Shown one piece after another: positions 1-12,708 of a stretch of DNA of 64,000 bases. The notes below the pieces were generated by a model. That model was not told where the DNA came from. It saw only the letters and a program-made list of their open reading frames with translations, and ran no database searches. The translations under genes and the position numbers were made by a program. The stretch is from NCBI GenBank assembly GCA_040954595.2, contig CM082592.2, positions 620,001-684,000 of the forward strand, written 5' to 3'. How positions within the stretch are numbered: the stretch's first letter is position 1; each line of letters begins with the position of its first letter. Source of the DNA: Balanoglossus misakiensis. Its lineage: Eukaryota > Hemichordata.

Positions 1-898
1 TTGGATAAAGCCCCGGCACTCTAGAGCAGAAACACGCGTACAGAGACCACGTTGATCAAGTCTGATCTCCTACGGCTTGGCTCGACTAAAACCATGGCAC
101 ACTATGACAGACACTAGCGTTCGTTAGCAACGTTGATCAAGTCAGATTTCCTACGGCATGGCTTGGCTAAAGCCCTGGCACTCTAGAGCAGAAACACGCG
201 TACAGAGACCACGTTGATCTACTCACATTTCCTTCGGCCTGGCACGGCTGATGCCCCGGCACTATATATAGGACACAGACTGGCGTAAGTTAACAACGGT
301 AATCACGTCGGGTTTCCTACGGCCTGGCTCAGCTGAAGCCCCGGCACTCTAGAGCAGAAACAGGCGTACATTGACCACGTTGATCAAGTCAGATTTCCTG
401 CGGCGTGACTCGGCTGGTGCACCGGCTCTATATGACACAGACTGGCGCAAGTTATCAACGGTGATTACGTCGGATTTCCTACGGCCTGGTTTAGCTGAAG
501 CCCCGGCACTTTAGAGCGGAAACACGCGTACATTGACCACGATGATCAAGTCAGATCTCCTACGGCCTGGCTCGACTAAAACCCCGGCACACCATGACAG
601 ACACTAGCGTTCGTTAGCAACGGTGATCAAGTCGGATTTCCTTCGGCCTGGCTCTGCAAAAGACCCGACACTCTAGTACAAAGACGTTGGCTAAGTCGGG
701 CAAACCGAACAGGGAAAGTCACAGCGGTTCAACACTTGACATTTGTTCCGGTAGGACTGCATTATTGCCTGTCAATTTATAGAGAAAGCCCGAATTTAAC
801 CAGGGCGTTTCAAACACCGACGTTAGTTGGGGGCACGGCCTGCAGTACTGCCGGGTAAGCTGACATCGGCGTACCGCATATAATGTAGGGGGGGGGGG
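1..898 (+). repeat. Satellite unit 1 (partial, left edge)
   Basis: The window opens inside the GC domain, in the third 81-bp monomer. Monomers 4-11 follow from position 57, then the unique tail and an 11-base G-run at 888-898. The monomer order matches the canonical unit. No gene is seen here. Confidence 0.9.
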
Positions 899-1857
899 AC
901 AGAACGGTTCAATACTACATTTATTAGATATCAGCTAATTTTGGACAATCATCTAAAATCTAAATCATTTTTTCATATTTGGATATCTGATGATGTATGA
1001 AATTTCCATTACATGTAAAAATGGTGCTGATTATAAAAAATGCATTCTGATTTAATACAAAATTGCGTTTTATTCGTTTTTACACCAAAAAGGTCATTTT
1101 TAGGCAAAACATTCTTTATTTTTTTAATTCGGTGACCTGATCATATATAAACAATTGCTTGTATGTTAAAAGTTTTTATGACTTTTAAAAGCAGTGACAC
1201 TGGCGGCATTCAACACGAAAATAACAATTTTAGCCACAATTTGGTCAAAATGGTAAATTTTTGAAAATTACAAAAAAATACCTGTTTTCTACATTTTCGG
1301 AAATCTGATGGAGTATAGAATGCTCTTCGTATGTATATATCGATACAAATTCCACAAAAGACCGTCTAATTTGGCTCACTGCAGACAAAATGCGTTTTAC
1401 CAAATTTTCCTTGAAAATGTCATTTTTAGAAGAAAAAAAAATAAAAAAACCTTTGTTCTTCGAATTTGGTGCCCTGATCATATATGACATGTTGATTGTA
1501 TGTTAAAACTTTCGACCACTCCAAAAATGCAGATATATTGACGGAATTCAAGAAAAAATAGCCATTTTGGCCATATTTTGACTAAAATGGTAAATTTTTA
1601 AAAAATCTTAAAAAAATAACTCTTTTCTTCATTTTCCGAAATATTATGGAGCATGAAGTGTCGTTCTCTTGTAAGAAGTGCAGCAAATTCCAGAAAAGGC
1701 GGTATAATTTGAATCACCCAAGACAAAATTACCATTTTCGACTTTTTTTCGAAAAATTGTCTTTTTTACAAAATAAATAAGAATAAATTCTTTTCTTAGT
1801 TTCAAACGGGTAGAGATACTTTCCACAAGGGTTTTCTAACATTGAATTCCCGTTCAT
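899..1857 (+). repeat. AT-rich domain of unit 2: three diverged ~330-bp subrepeats
   Basis: Three related segments can be aligned by eye. The anchor ACAAAAT-type motif recurs at about 1057, 1384 and 1722. The motif resembling CTGATGGAGTATAGAAT recurs at about 986, 1305 and 1642. Segments 1 and 2 also share a GGTGACCTGATCATATA-like block and TGTATGTTAAAA. The third segment is truncated at its right end. All units carry this domain. Confidence 0.75.
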
Positions 1858-2735
1858 CAACTCAGATTTCCTACAGCATAAGTCGGCTAAAATCCTGACA
1901 CTCTAGAGCAGAAACAGTTGCACACTGGTAACGTTGAACAAGTCGATTTTTCTATGGCCTGGCTCGGCTAAATCTACGTCACAATATGACAGACACTAGC
2001 GTACGTTAGCAACGGTGATCAAGTCAGATTTTCTACGGCATGGCTTGGATAAAGCCCCGGCACTCTAGAGCAGAAACACGCGTACAGAGACCACGTTGAT
2101 CAAGTCTGATCTCCTACGGCTTGGCTCGACTAAAACCCCGGCACACTATGACAGACACTAGCGTTCGTTAGCAACGTTGATCAAGTCAGATTTTCTACGG
2201 CATGGCTTGGCTAAAGCCCTGGCACTCTAGAGCAGAAACACGCGTACAGAGACCACGTTGATCTACTCACATTTCCTTCGGCCTGGCACGGCTGATGCCC
2301 CGGCACTATATATATGACACAGACTGGCGTAAGTTAACAACGGTAATCACGTCGGGTTTCCTACGGCCTGGCTCAGCTGAAGCCCCGGCACTCTAGAGCA
2401 GAAACAGGCGTACATTGACCACGTTGATCAAGTCAGATTTCCTACGGCGTGACTCGGCTGGTGCACCGGCTCTATATGACACAGACTGGCGTAAGTTATC
2501 AACGGTGATTACGTCGGATTTCCTACGGCCTGGTTTACCTGAAGCCCCGGTACTTTAGAGCGGAAACACGCGTACATTGACCACGATGATCAAGTCAGAT
2601 CTCCTACGGCCTGGCTCGACTAAAACCCCGGCACACCATGATAGACACTAGCGTTCGTTAGCAACGGTGATCAAGTCGGATTTCCTTCGGCCTGGCTCTG
2701 CAAAAGACCCGACACTATAGTACAAAGACGTTGGC
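1858..2735 (+). repeat. GC-rich domain of unit 2: alternating 81-bp monomers (162-bp dimers)
   Basis: Monomer starts fall at 1858, 1939, 2020, 2101, 2182, 2263, 2348, 2429, 2510, 2591 and 2672. Every spacing is 81 bp except one of 85. All monomers begin with a CAAGTCAGATTTCCTACGGC-like core. The second half alternates between type A (CTCTAGAGCAGAAACACGCG) and type B (ATGACAGACACTAGCGT or a GACACAGACTGGCGTAAG variant). The true period is therefore a 162-bp dimer. Confidence 0.9.
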
Positions 2736-2930
2736 TAAGTCGGGCAAACCGAAGAGGGAAAGTCACAGCGGTTTAACACTTGACATTTGTTCGGGTAGGA
2801 CTGCATTATTGCCTGTCAATTTATAGAGAAAGCCCGAATTTAACCAGGGCGTTTCAAACACCAACGTTAGTTGGGGGCACGGCCTGCAGTACTGCCGGGT
2901 AAGCTGACATCGGCGTACCGCATATAATGT
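2736..2930 (+). repeat. Unique tail segment of unit 2
   Basis: About 195 bp separate the monomer block from the G-run. No internal repetition is visible. The segment occurs once per unit and is strongly conserved between units, with landmarks GACTGCATTATTGCCTGTC and CACGGCCTGCAGTACTGCC. No function is recognisable. Confidence 0.75.
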
Positions 2931-2947
2931 GGGGGGGGGGGGGGGGG
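2931..2947 (+). repeat. Poly-G tract closing unit 2
   Basis: A run of 17 G marks the unit boundary. Equivalent runs of 8-17 G close almost every forward unit, and C-runs open the inverted units, so the tract is a strand-specific orientation marker. Confidence 0.9.
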
Positions 2948-4830
2948 ACAGAACGGTTCAATACTACATTTATTAGATATCAGCTAATTTTGGACAATCA
3001 TCTAAAATCTAAATCATTTTTTTATATTTGGATATCTGATGATGTATGAAATTTCCATTACATGTAAAAATGGTGCTGATTATAAAAAATGCATTCTGAT
3101 TTAATACAAAATTGCGTTTAATTCGTTTTTGCACCAAAAAGGTCATTTTTAGGCAAAACATTCTTTATTTTTTTAATTCGGTGACCTGATCATATATAAA
3201 CAATTGCTTGTATGTTAAAAGTTTTTATGACTTTTAAAAGCAGTGACACTGGCGGCATTCAACACGAAAATAACAATTTTAGCCACAATTTGGTCAAAAT
3301 GGTAAATTTTTGAAAATTACAAAACAATACCTGTTTTCTACATTTTCGGAAATCTGATGGAGTATAGAATGCTCTTCGTATGTATATATCGATACAAATT
3401 CCAAAAAAAAGACCGTCTAATTTGGCTCACTGCAGACAAAATTGCGTTTTACCAAATTTTCCTTGAAAATGTCATTTTTAGAAGAAAAAAAAATAAAAAA
3501 ACCTTTGTTCTTCGAATTTGGTGCCCTGATCATATATGACATGTTGATTGTATGTTAAAACTTTCGACCACTCCAAAAATGCAGATATATTGACGGAATT
3601 CAAGGAAAAATAGCCATTTTGGCCATATTTTGACAAAAATGGTAAATTTTTAAAAAATCATAAAAAAATAACTCTTTTCTTCATTTTCCGAAATATTATG
3701 GAGCATGAAGTGTCGTTCTCTTGTAAGAAGTGCAGCAAATTCCAGAAAAGGCGGTATAATTTGAATCACCCAAGACAAAATTACCATTTTCGACTTTTTT
3801 TTCGAAAAATTGTCTTTTTTACAAAATAAATAAGAATAAATTCTTTTCTTAGTTTCAAACGGGTAGAGATACTTTCCACAAGGGTTTTCTAACATTGAAT
3901 TCCCGTTCATCAACTCAGATTTCCTACAGCATAAGTCGGCTAAAACCCTGACACTCTAGAGCAGAAACAGTTGCACACTGGTAACGTTGAACAAGTCGAT
4001 TTTTCTATGGCCTGGCTCGGCTAAATCTACGTCACAATATGACAGACACTAGCGTACGTTAGCAACGGTGATCAAGTCAGATTTTCTACGGCATGGCTTG
4101 GATAAAGCCCCGGCACTCTAGAGCAGAAACACGCGTACAGAGACCACGTTGATCTACTCACATTTCCTTCGGCCTGGCACGGCTGATGCCCCGGCACTAT
4201 ATATAGGACACAGACTGGCGTAAGTTAACAACGGTAATCACGTCGGGTTTCCTACGGCCTGGCTCAGCTGAAGCCCCGGCATTCTAGAGCAGAAACAGGC
4301 GTACATTGACCACGTTGATCAAGTCAGATTTCCTACGGCGTGACTCGGCTGGTGCACCGGCTCTATATGACACAGACTGGTGTAAGTTATCAACGGTGAT
4401 TACGGCGGATGTCCTACGGCCTGGTTTAGCTGAAGCCCCGGCACTTTAGAGCGGAAACACGCGTACATTGACCACGATGATCAAGTCAGATCTCCTACGG
4501 CCTGGCCCGACTAAAACCCCGGCACACCATGACAGACACTAGCGTTCGTTAGCATCGGTGATCAAGTCGGATTTCCTTCGGCCTGGCTCTGCAAAAGACC
4601 CGACACTCTAGTACAAAGACGTTGGCTAAGTCGGGCAAACCGAAGAGGGAAAGTCACAGCGGGTCAACACTCGACATTTGTTCCGGTAGGACTGCATTAT
4701 TGCCTGTCAATTTATAGAGAAAGCCCGAATTTAACCAGGGCGTTTCAAACACCGACGTTAGTTGGGGGCACGGCCTGCAGTACTGCCGGGTAAGCTGACA
4801 TCGGCGTACCGCATATAATGTAGGGGGGGG
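2948..4830 (+). repeat. Satellite unit 3 (one dimer deleted)
   Basis: 1883 bp. Monomer 3 runs directly into monomer 6 at about 4150, so monomers 4-5 (162 bp) are missing. The G-run is 4823-4830. The AT domain has an ACAAAACAATACC variant near 3320 that recurs inverted near 57790. Confidence 0.9.
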
Positions 4831-6724
4831 ACAGAACGGTTCAATACTACATTTATTAGATATCAGCTAATTTTGGACAATCATCTAAAATCTAAATAAT
4901 TTTTTTTTATATTTGGATATCTGATGATGTATGAAATTTCCATTATATGTAAAAATGGTGCTGATTATAAAAAATGCACTCTGAATGAGCTGATTTAATA
5001 CAAAATTGCGTTTTATTCGTTTTTGCACCAAAAAGGTCATTTTTAGGCAAAACATTCTTTATTTTATAAATTCGGTGACCTGATCATATATAAACAATTG
5101 CTTGTATGTTAAAAGTTTTTATGACTTTTAAAAGCAGTGACACTGGCGGCATTCAACACGAAAATAACAATTTTAGCCACAATTTGGTCAAAATGGTAAA
5201 TTTTTGAAAATTACAAAAAATACCTGTTTTCTACATTTTCGGAAATCTGATGGAGTATAGAATGCTCTTCGTATGTATATATCGATACAAATTCCACAAA
5301 AGACCGTCTAATTTGGCTCACTGCAGACAAAATTGCGTTTTACCAAATTTTCCTTGAAAATGTCATTTTTAGAAGAAAAAAAAATAAAAAAAACCTTTGT
5401 TCTTCGAATTTGGTGCCCTGATCATATATGACATGTTGATTGTATGTTAAAACTGTCGACCACTCCAAAAATGCAGATATATTGACGGAATTCAAGAAAA
5501 AATAGCCATTTTGGCCATATTTTGACAAAAATGGTAAATTTTTAAAAAATCATAAAAAATTAACTCTTTTCTTCATTTTCGGAAATATTATGGAGCATGA
5601 AGTGTCGTTCTCTTGCAAAAAGTGCTGCAAATTCCAGAAAAGGCGGTATAATTTGAATCACCCAAGACAAAATTACCATTTTCAACTTTTTTTCGAAAAA
5701 TTGTCTTTTTTACAAAATAAATAAGAATAAATTCTTTTCTTAGTTTCAAACGGGTAGAGATACTTTCCACACGGGTTTTCTAACATTGAATTCCCGTTCA
5801 TCAACTCAGATTTCCTACAGCATAAGTCGGCTAAAACCCTGACACTCTAGAGCAGAAACAGTTGCACACTGGTAACGTTGAACAAGTCGATTTTTCTACG
5901 GCCTGGCTCGGCTAAATCTCCGTCACAATATGACAGACACTAGCGTACGTTAGCAACGGTGATCAAGTCAGATTTTCTACGGCATGGCTTGGATAAAGCC
6001 CCGGCACTCTAGAGCAGAAACACGCGTACAGAGACCACGTTGATCAAGTCTGATCTCCTACGGCTTGGCTCGACTAAAACCCCGGCACACTATGACAGAC
6101 ACTAGCGTTCGTTAGCAACGTTGATCAAGTCAGATTTCCTACGGCTTGGCTTGGCTAAAACCCTGGCACTCTAGAGCAGAAACACGCGTACAGAGACCAC
6201 GTTAATCTACTCACATTTCCTTCGGCCTGGCACGGCTGATGCCCCGGCACTATATATATGACACAGACTGGCGTAAGTTAACAACGGTAATCACGTCGGG
6301 TTTCCTACGGCCTGGCTCAGCTGAAGCCCCGGCACTCTAGAGCAGAAACAGGCGTACATTGACCACGTTGATCATGTCAGATTTCCTACGGCCTGGCTCG
6401 ACTAAAACCCCGGCACACCATGACAGACACTAGCGTTCGTTAGCAACGGTGATCAAGTCGGATTTCCTTCGGCCTGGCTCTGCAAAAGACCCGACACTCT
6501 AGTACAAAGACGTTGGCTAAGTCGGGCAAACCGAAGAGGGAATGTCACAGCGGGTCAACACTCGACATTTGTTCGGGTAGGACTGCATTATTGCCTGTCA
6601 ATTTATAGAGAAAGCCCGAATTTAACCAGGGCGTTTCAAACACCGACGTTAGTTGGGGGCACGGCCTGCAGTACTGCCGGGTAAGCTTACATCGGCGTAC
6701 CGCATATAATGTAGGGGGGGGGGG
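4831..6724 (+). repeat. Satellite unit 4 (one dimer deleted)
   Basis: 1894 bp. Monomer 7 is followed by monomer 10 at about 6370, so monomers 8-9 are lost. The G-run is 6714-6724. The AT domain gains a GAATGAGCTGATT insertion relative to units 2-3. This longer version is common in the rest of the array. Confidence 0.9.
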
Positions 6725-8766
6725 ACAGAACGGTTCAATACTACATTTATTAGATATCAGCTAATTTTGGACAATCATCTAAAATCTAAATCATTTTTTC
6801 ATATTTGGATATCTGATGATGTATGAAATTTCCATTTTATGTAAAAATGGTGCTGATTATAAAAAATGCACTCTGAATGAGCTGATTTAATACAAAATTG
6901 CGTTTTTGCACCAAAAAGGTCATTTTTAGGCAAAACATTCTTTATTTTTTTAATTCGGTGACCTGATCATATATAAACAATTGCTTGTATGTTAAACGTT
7001 TTTATGACTTTTAAAAGCAGTGACACTGGCGGCATTCAACACGAAAATAACAATTTTAGCCACAATTTGGTCAAAATGGTAAATTTTTGAAAATTACAAA
7101 AAAGACCTGTTTTCTACATTTTCGGAAATCTGATGGAGTATAGAATGCTCTTCGTATGTATATATCGATACAAATTCCACAAAAGACCGTCTAATTTGGC
7201 TCACTGCAGACAAAATTGCTTTTTACCAAATTTTCCTTGAAAATGTCATTTTTAGAAACGAAACTAAAAAAACCTTTGTTCTTCGAATTTGGTGCCCTGA
7301 TCATATATGACATGTTGATTGTATGTTAAAACTTTCGACCACTCCAAAAATGCAGAGATATTGACGGAATTCAATAAAAAATAGCCATTTTGGCCATATT
7401 TTGACAAAAAAGGTAAATTTTTAAAAAATCATAAAAAATTAACTCTTTTCTTCATTTTCGGAAATATTATGGAGCATGAAGTGTCGTTCTCTTGTAAAAA
7501 GTGCTGCAAATTGCAGAAAAGGCGGTATAATTTGAATCACCCAAGACAAAATTACCATTTTCGACTTTTTTTCGAAAAATTGTCTTTTTTACAAAATAAA
7601 TAAGAATAAATTCTTTTCTTAGTTTCAAACGGGTAGAGATACTTTCCACACGGGTTTTCTAACATTGAATTCCCGTTCATCAACTCAGATTTCCTACAGC
7701 ATAAGTCGGCTAAAACCCTGACACTCTAGAGCAGAAACAGTTGCACACTGGTAACGTTGAACAAGTCGATTTTTCTACGGCCTGGCTCGGCTAAATCTCC
7801 GTCACAATATGACAGACACTAGCGTACGTTAGCAACGGTGATCAAGTCAGATTTTCTACGGCATGGCTTGGATAAAGCCCCGGCACTCTAGAGCAGAAAC
7901 ACGCGTACAGAGACCACGTTGATCAAGTCTGATCTCCTACGGCTTGGCTCGACTAAAACCCCGGCACACTATGACAGACACTAGCGTTCGTTAGCAACGT
8001 TGATCAAGTCAGATTTCCTACGGCTTGGCTTGGCTAAAACCCTGGCACTCTAGAGCAGAAACACGCGTACAGAGACCACGTTAATCTACTCACATTTCCT
8101 TCGGCCTGACACGGCTGATGCCCCGGCACTATATATAGGACACAGACTGGCGTAAGTTAACAACGGTAATCACGTCGGGTTTCCTACGGCCTGGCTCAGC
8201 TGAAGACCCGGCGCTCTAGAGCAGAAACAGGCGTACATTGACCACGTTGATCAAGTCAGATTTCCTACGGCGTGACTCGGCTGGTGCACCGGCTCTATAT
8301 GACACAGATTGGCGTAAGTTATCAACGGTGATTACGTCGGATTTCCTACGGCCTGGTTTAGCTGAAGCCCCGGCACTTTAGAGCGGAAACACGCGTACAT
8401 TGACCACGATGATCAAGTCAGATCTCCTACGGCCTGGCTCGACTAAAACCCTGGCACACCATGACAGACACTAGCGTTCGTTAGCAACGGTGATCAAGTC
8501 GGATTTCCTTCGGCCTGGCTCTGCAAAAGACCCGACACTCTAGTACAAAGACGTTGGCTAAGTCGGGCAAACCGAACAGGGAAAGTCACAGCGGGTCAAC
8601 ACTCGACATTTGTTCCGGTAGGACTGCATTATTGCCTGTCAATTTATAGAGAAAGCCCGAATTTAACCAGGGCGTTTCAAACACCGACGTTAGTTGGGGG
8701 CACGGCCTGCAGTACTGCCGGATAAGCTGACATCAGCGTACCGCATATAATGTAGGGGGGGGGGGG
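6725..8766 (+). repeat. Satellite unit 5 (full set of monomers)
   Basis: 2042 bp with all eleven monomers. A short deletion near 6900 removes the TTATTCG segment of the first AT subrepeat. The G-run is 8755-8766. Confidence 0.9.
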
Positions 8767-10655
8767 AAAGAACGGTTAAATACTACATTTATCAGATATC
8801 AGCTAATTTTGGACAATCATCTAAAATGTAAATCATCTTTTTCATATTTGGATATCTGATGATGTATGAAATTTCCAATATATGTAAAAATGGTGCTGAT
8901 TATAAAAAATGCACTCTGAATGAGCTGATTTAATACAAAATTGCGTTTTATTCGTTTTTGCACCAAAAAGGTCATTTTTAGGCAAAACATTCTTTATTTT
9001 TTTAATTCGGTGACCTGATCATATATAAGCAATTGCTTGCATGTTAAAAGTTTTTATGACTTTTAAAAGCAGTGACACTGGCGGCATTCAACACGAAAAT
9101 AACAATTTTAACCACAATTTGGTCAAAATGGTAAATTTTTGAAAATTACAAAAAATACCTGTTTTCTACATTTTCGGAAATCTGATGGAGTATAGAATGC
9201 TCTTCGTATATATATATCGATACAAATTCCACAAAAGACCGTCTAATTTGGCTCACTGCAGACAAAATTGCGTTTTACCAAATTTTCCTTGAAAATGTCA
9301 TTTTTAGAAAAATAAAATAAAAAAACCTTCGTTCTTCGAATTTGGTGCCCTGATCATATATGATATGTTGATTGTATGTTAAAACTTTCGACCACTCCAA
9401 AAATGCAGAGATATTGACGGAATTCAAGAAAAAATAGCCATTTTGGCCATATTTTGACAAAATGGTACATTTTTAAAAAATCATAAAAAATAAACTCTTT
9501 TCTTCATTTTCGGAAATATTATGGAGCATGAAGTGTCCTTCTCTTGTAAAAAGTGCTGCAAATTCCAGAAAATGTGGTATAATTTGAATCACCCAAGACA
9601 AAATTACCATTTTCGACTTGTTTTCGAAAAATTGTCTTTTTTACAAAATAAATAAGAATAAATTCTTTTCTTAGTTTCAAACGGGTAGAGATACTTTCCA
9701 CACGGGTTTTCTAACATTGAATTCCCGTTCATCAACTCAGATTTCCTACAGCATAAGTCGGCTAAAACCCTGACACTCTAGAGCAGAAACAGTTGCACAC
9801 TGATAACGTTGAACAAGTCGATTTTTCTACGGCCTGGCACGGCTAAATCTCGTCACAATATGACAGACACTAGCGTACGTTAGCAACGGTGATCAAGTCA
9901 GATTTTCAACGGCATGGGTTGGATAAAGCCCCGGCACTCTAGAGCAGAAACACGCGTACAGAGACCACGTTGATCAAGTCTGATCTCCTACGGCTTGGCT
10001 CGACTAAAACCCCGGCACACTATGACAGACACTAGCGTTCGTTAGCAACGTTGATCAAGTCAGATTTCCTACGGCATGGCATTGCTAAAGCCCTGACACT
10101 CTAGAGCAGAAACACGCGTACAGAGACCACGTTGATCTACTCACATTTCCTTCGGCCTGGCACGGCTGATGCCCCGGCACTATATATAGGACACAGACTG
10201 GCGTAAGTTAACAACGGTAATCACGTCGGGTTTCCTACGGCCTGGCTCAGCTGAAGCCCCGGCACTCTAGAGCAGAAACAGGCGTACATTGACCACGTTG
10301 ATCAAGTCAGATCTCCTACGGCCTGGCTCGACTAAAACCCCGGCACACCATGACAGACACTAGCGTTCGTTAGCAACGGTGATCAAGTCGGATTTCCTTC
10401 GGCCTGGCTCTGCAAAAGACCCGACACTCTAGTACAAAGACGTTGGCTAAGTCGGGCAAACCGAACAGGGAAAGTCACAGCGGGTCAACACTCGACATTT
10501 GTTCCGGTAGGACTGCATTATTGCCTGTCAATTTATAGAGAAAGCCCGAATTTAACCAGGGCGTTTCAAACACCGACGTAAGTTGGGGGCACGGCCTGCA
10601 GTACTGCCGGGTAAGCTGACATCAGCGTACCGCATATAATGTAGGGGGGGGGGGG
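8767..10655 (+). repeat. Satellite unit 6 (one dimer deleted)
   Basis: 1889 bp. Monomers 8-9 are missing at about 10310, the same class of deletion as in unit 4. The G-run is 10644-10655. Confidence 0.9.
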
Positions 10656-12708
10656 AACAGAACGGTTAAATACTACATTTATCAGATATCAGCTAATTTT
10701 GGACAATCATCTAAAATGTAAATCATCTTTTCATATTTGGATATCTGATGATGTATGAAATTTCCAATATATGTAAAAATGGTGCTGATTATAAAAAATG
10801 CACTCTGAATGAGCTGATTTAATACAAAATTGCGTTTTATTCGTTTTTGCACCAAAAAGGTCATTTTTAGGCAAAACATTCTTTATTTTTTTAATTCGTT
10901 GACCTGATCATATATAAGCAATTGCTTGCATGTTAAAAGTTTTTATGACTTTTAAAAGCAGTGACACTGGCGGCATTCAACACGAAAATAACAATTTTAA
11001 CCACAATTTGGTCAAAATGGTAAATTTTTGAAAATTACAAAAAATACCTGTTTTCTACATTTTCGGAAATCTGATGGAGTATAGAATGCTCTTCGTATAT
11101 ATATATCGATACAAATTCCACAAAAGACCGTCTAATTTGGCTCACTGCAGACAAAATTGCGTTTTACCAAATTTTCCTTGAAAATGTCATTTTTAGAAAA
11201 CAAACTAAAAAAACCTTTGTTCTTCGAATTTGGTGCCCTGATCATATATGACATGTTGATTGTATGTTAAAACTTTCGACCACTCCAAAAATGCAGAGAT
11301 ATTGACGGAATTCAATAAAAAATAGCCATTTTGGCCATATTTTGACAAAAAAGGTAAATTTTTAAAAAATCATAAAAAATTAACTCTTTTCTTCATTTTC
11401 GGAAATATTATGGAGCATGAAGTGTCGTTCTCTTGTAAAAAGTGCTGCAAATTGCAGAAAAGGCTGTATAATTTGAATCACCCAAGACAAAATTACCATT
11501 TTCGACTTTTTTTTCGAAAAATTGTCTTTTTTACAAAATAAATAAGAATAAATTCTTTTCTTAGTTTCAAACGGGTAGAGATACTTTCCACACGGGTTTT
11601 CTAACATTGAATTCCCGTTCATCAACTCAGATTTCCTACAGCATAAGTCGGCTAAAATCCTGACACTCTAGAGCAGAAACAGTTGCACACTGGTAACGTT
11701 GAACAAGTCGATTTTTCTACGGCCTGGCTCGGCTAAATCTTCGTCACAATATGACAGACACTATCGTACGTTAGCAACGGTGATCAAGTCAGATTTTCTA
11801 CGGCATGGCTTGGATAAAGCCCCGGCACTCTAGAGCAGAAACACGCGTACAGAGACCACGTTGATCAAGTCTGATCTCCTACGGCTTGGCTCGACTAAAA
11901 CCCCGGCACACTATGACAGACACTAGCGTTCGTTAGCAACGTTGATCAAGTCAGATTTCCTACGGCATGGCTTGGCTAAAGCCCTGGCACTCTAGAGCAG
12001 AAACACGCGTACAAAAACCACGTTGATCTACTCACATTTCCTTCGGCCTGGCACGGCTGATGCCCCGGCACTATATATAGGACACAGACTGGCGTAAGTT
12101 AACAACGGTAATCACGTCGGGTTTCCTACGGCCTGGCTCAGCTGAAGCCCCGGCGCTCTAGAGCAGAAACAGGCGTACATTGACCACGTTGATCAAGTCA
12201 GATTTCCTACGGCGTGACTCGGCTGGTGCACCGGCTCTATATGACACAGACTGGCGTAAGTTATCAACGGTGATTACGTCGGATTTCCTACGGCCTGGTT
12301 TAGCTGAAGCCCCGGCACTTTAGAGCGGAAACACGCGTACATTGACCACGATGATCAAGTCAGATCTCCTACGGCCTGGCTCGACTAAAACCCCGGCACA
12401 CCATGACAGACACTAGCGTTCGTTAGCAACGGTGATCAAGTCGGATTTCCTTCGGCCTGGCTCTGCAAAAGACCCGACACTCTAGTACAAAGACGTTGGC
12501 TAAGTCGGGCAAACCGAACAGGGAAAGTCACAGCGGGTCAACACTCGACATTTGTTCCGGTAGGACTGCATTATTGCCTGTCAATTTATAGAGAAAGCCC
12601 GAATTTAACCAGGGCGTTTCAAACACCGACGTTAGTTGGGGGCACGGCCTGCAGTACTGCCGGGTAAGCTGACATCAGCGTACCGCATATAATGTAGGGG
12701 GGGGGGGG
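10656..12708 (+). repeat. Satellite unit 7 (full set of monomers)
   Basis: 2053 bp, all eleven monomers, G-run 12697-12708. The first AT subrepeat is nearly identical to that of the unit starting at 16805. Confidence 0.9.

Larger units (their letters stand above)
899..2947 (+). repeat. Satellite unit 2 (canonical, about 2.05 kb)
   Basis: This is the reference unit for the array. It has an AT-rich domain (899-1857), a GC domain of eleven 81-bp monomers (1858-2671) plus a partial twelfth (to about 2735), a non-repetitive tail (about 2736-2930) and a 17-base G-run (2931-2947). The base before the G-run is G where other units have A. That private variant recurs in the inverted unit at 58175-60226. 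Confidence 0.92.

Noticed and set aside
5588-5770. Recurrent ~60-codon frame reading ESISTRLKLRKEF in most satellite units
   Set aside because: It begins with GTG rather than ATG, lies in an AT-rich satellite subrepeat, and recurs only because the units are homogenised. No conserved domain or signal is seen, and it breaks in some copies (for example a stop at about 49262).
10682-10879. Recurrent 61-81 codon frames in the first and second AT subrepeats
   Set aside because: Low-complexity Phe/Lys/Ile-rich translations of satellite DNA. Their ends depend on homopolymer lengths, so they do not look like genes.
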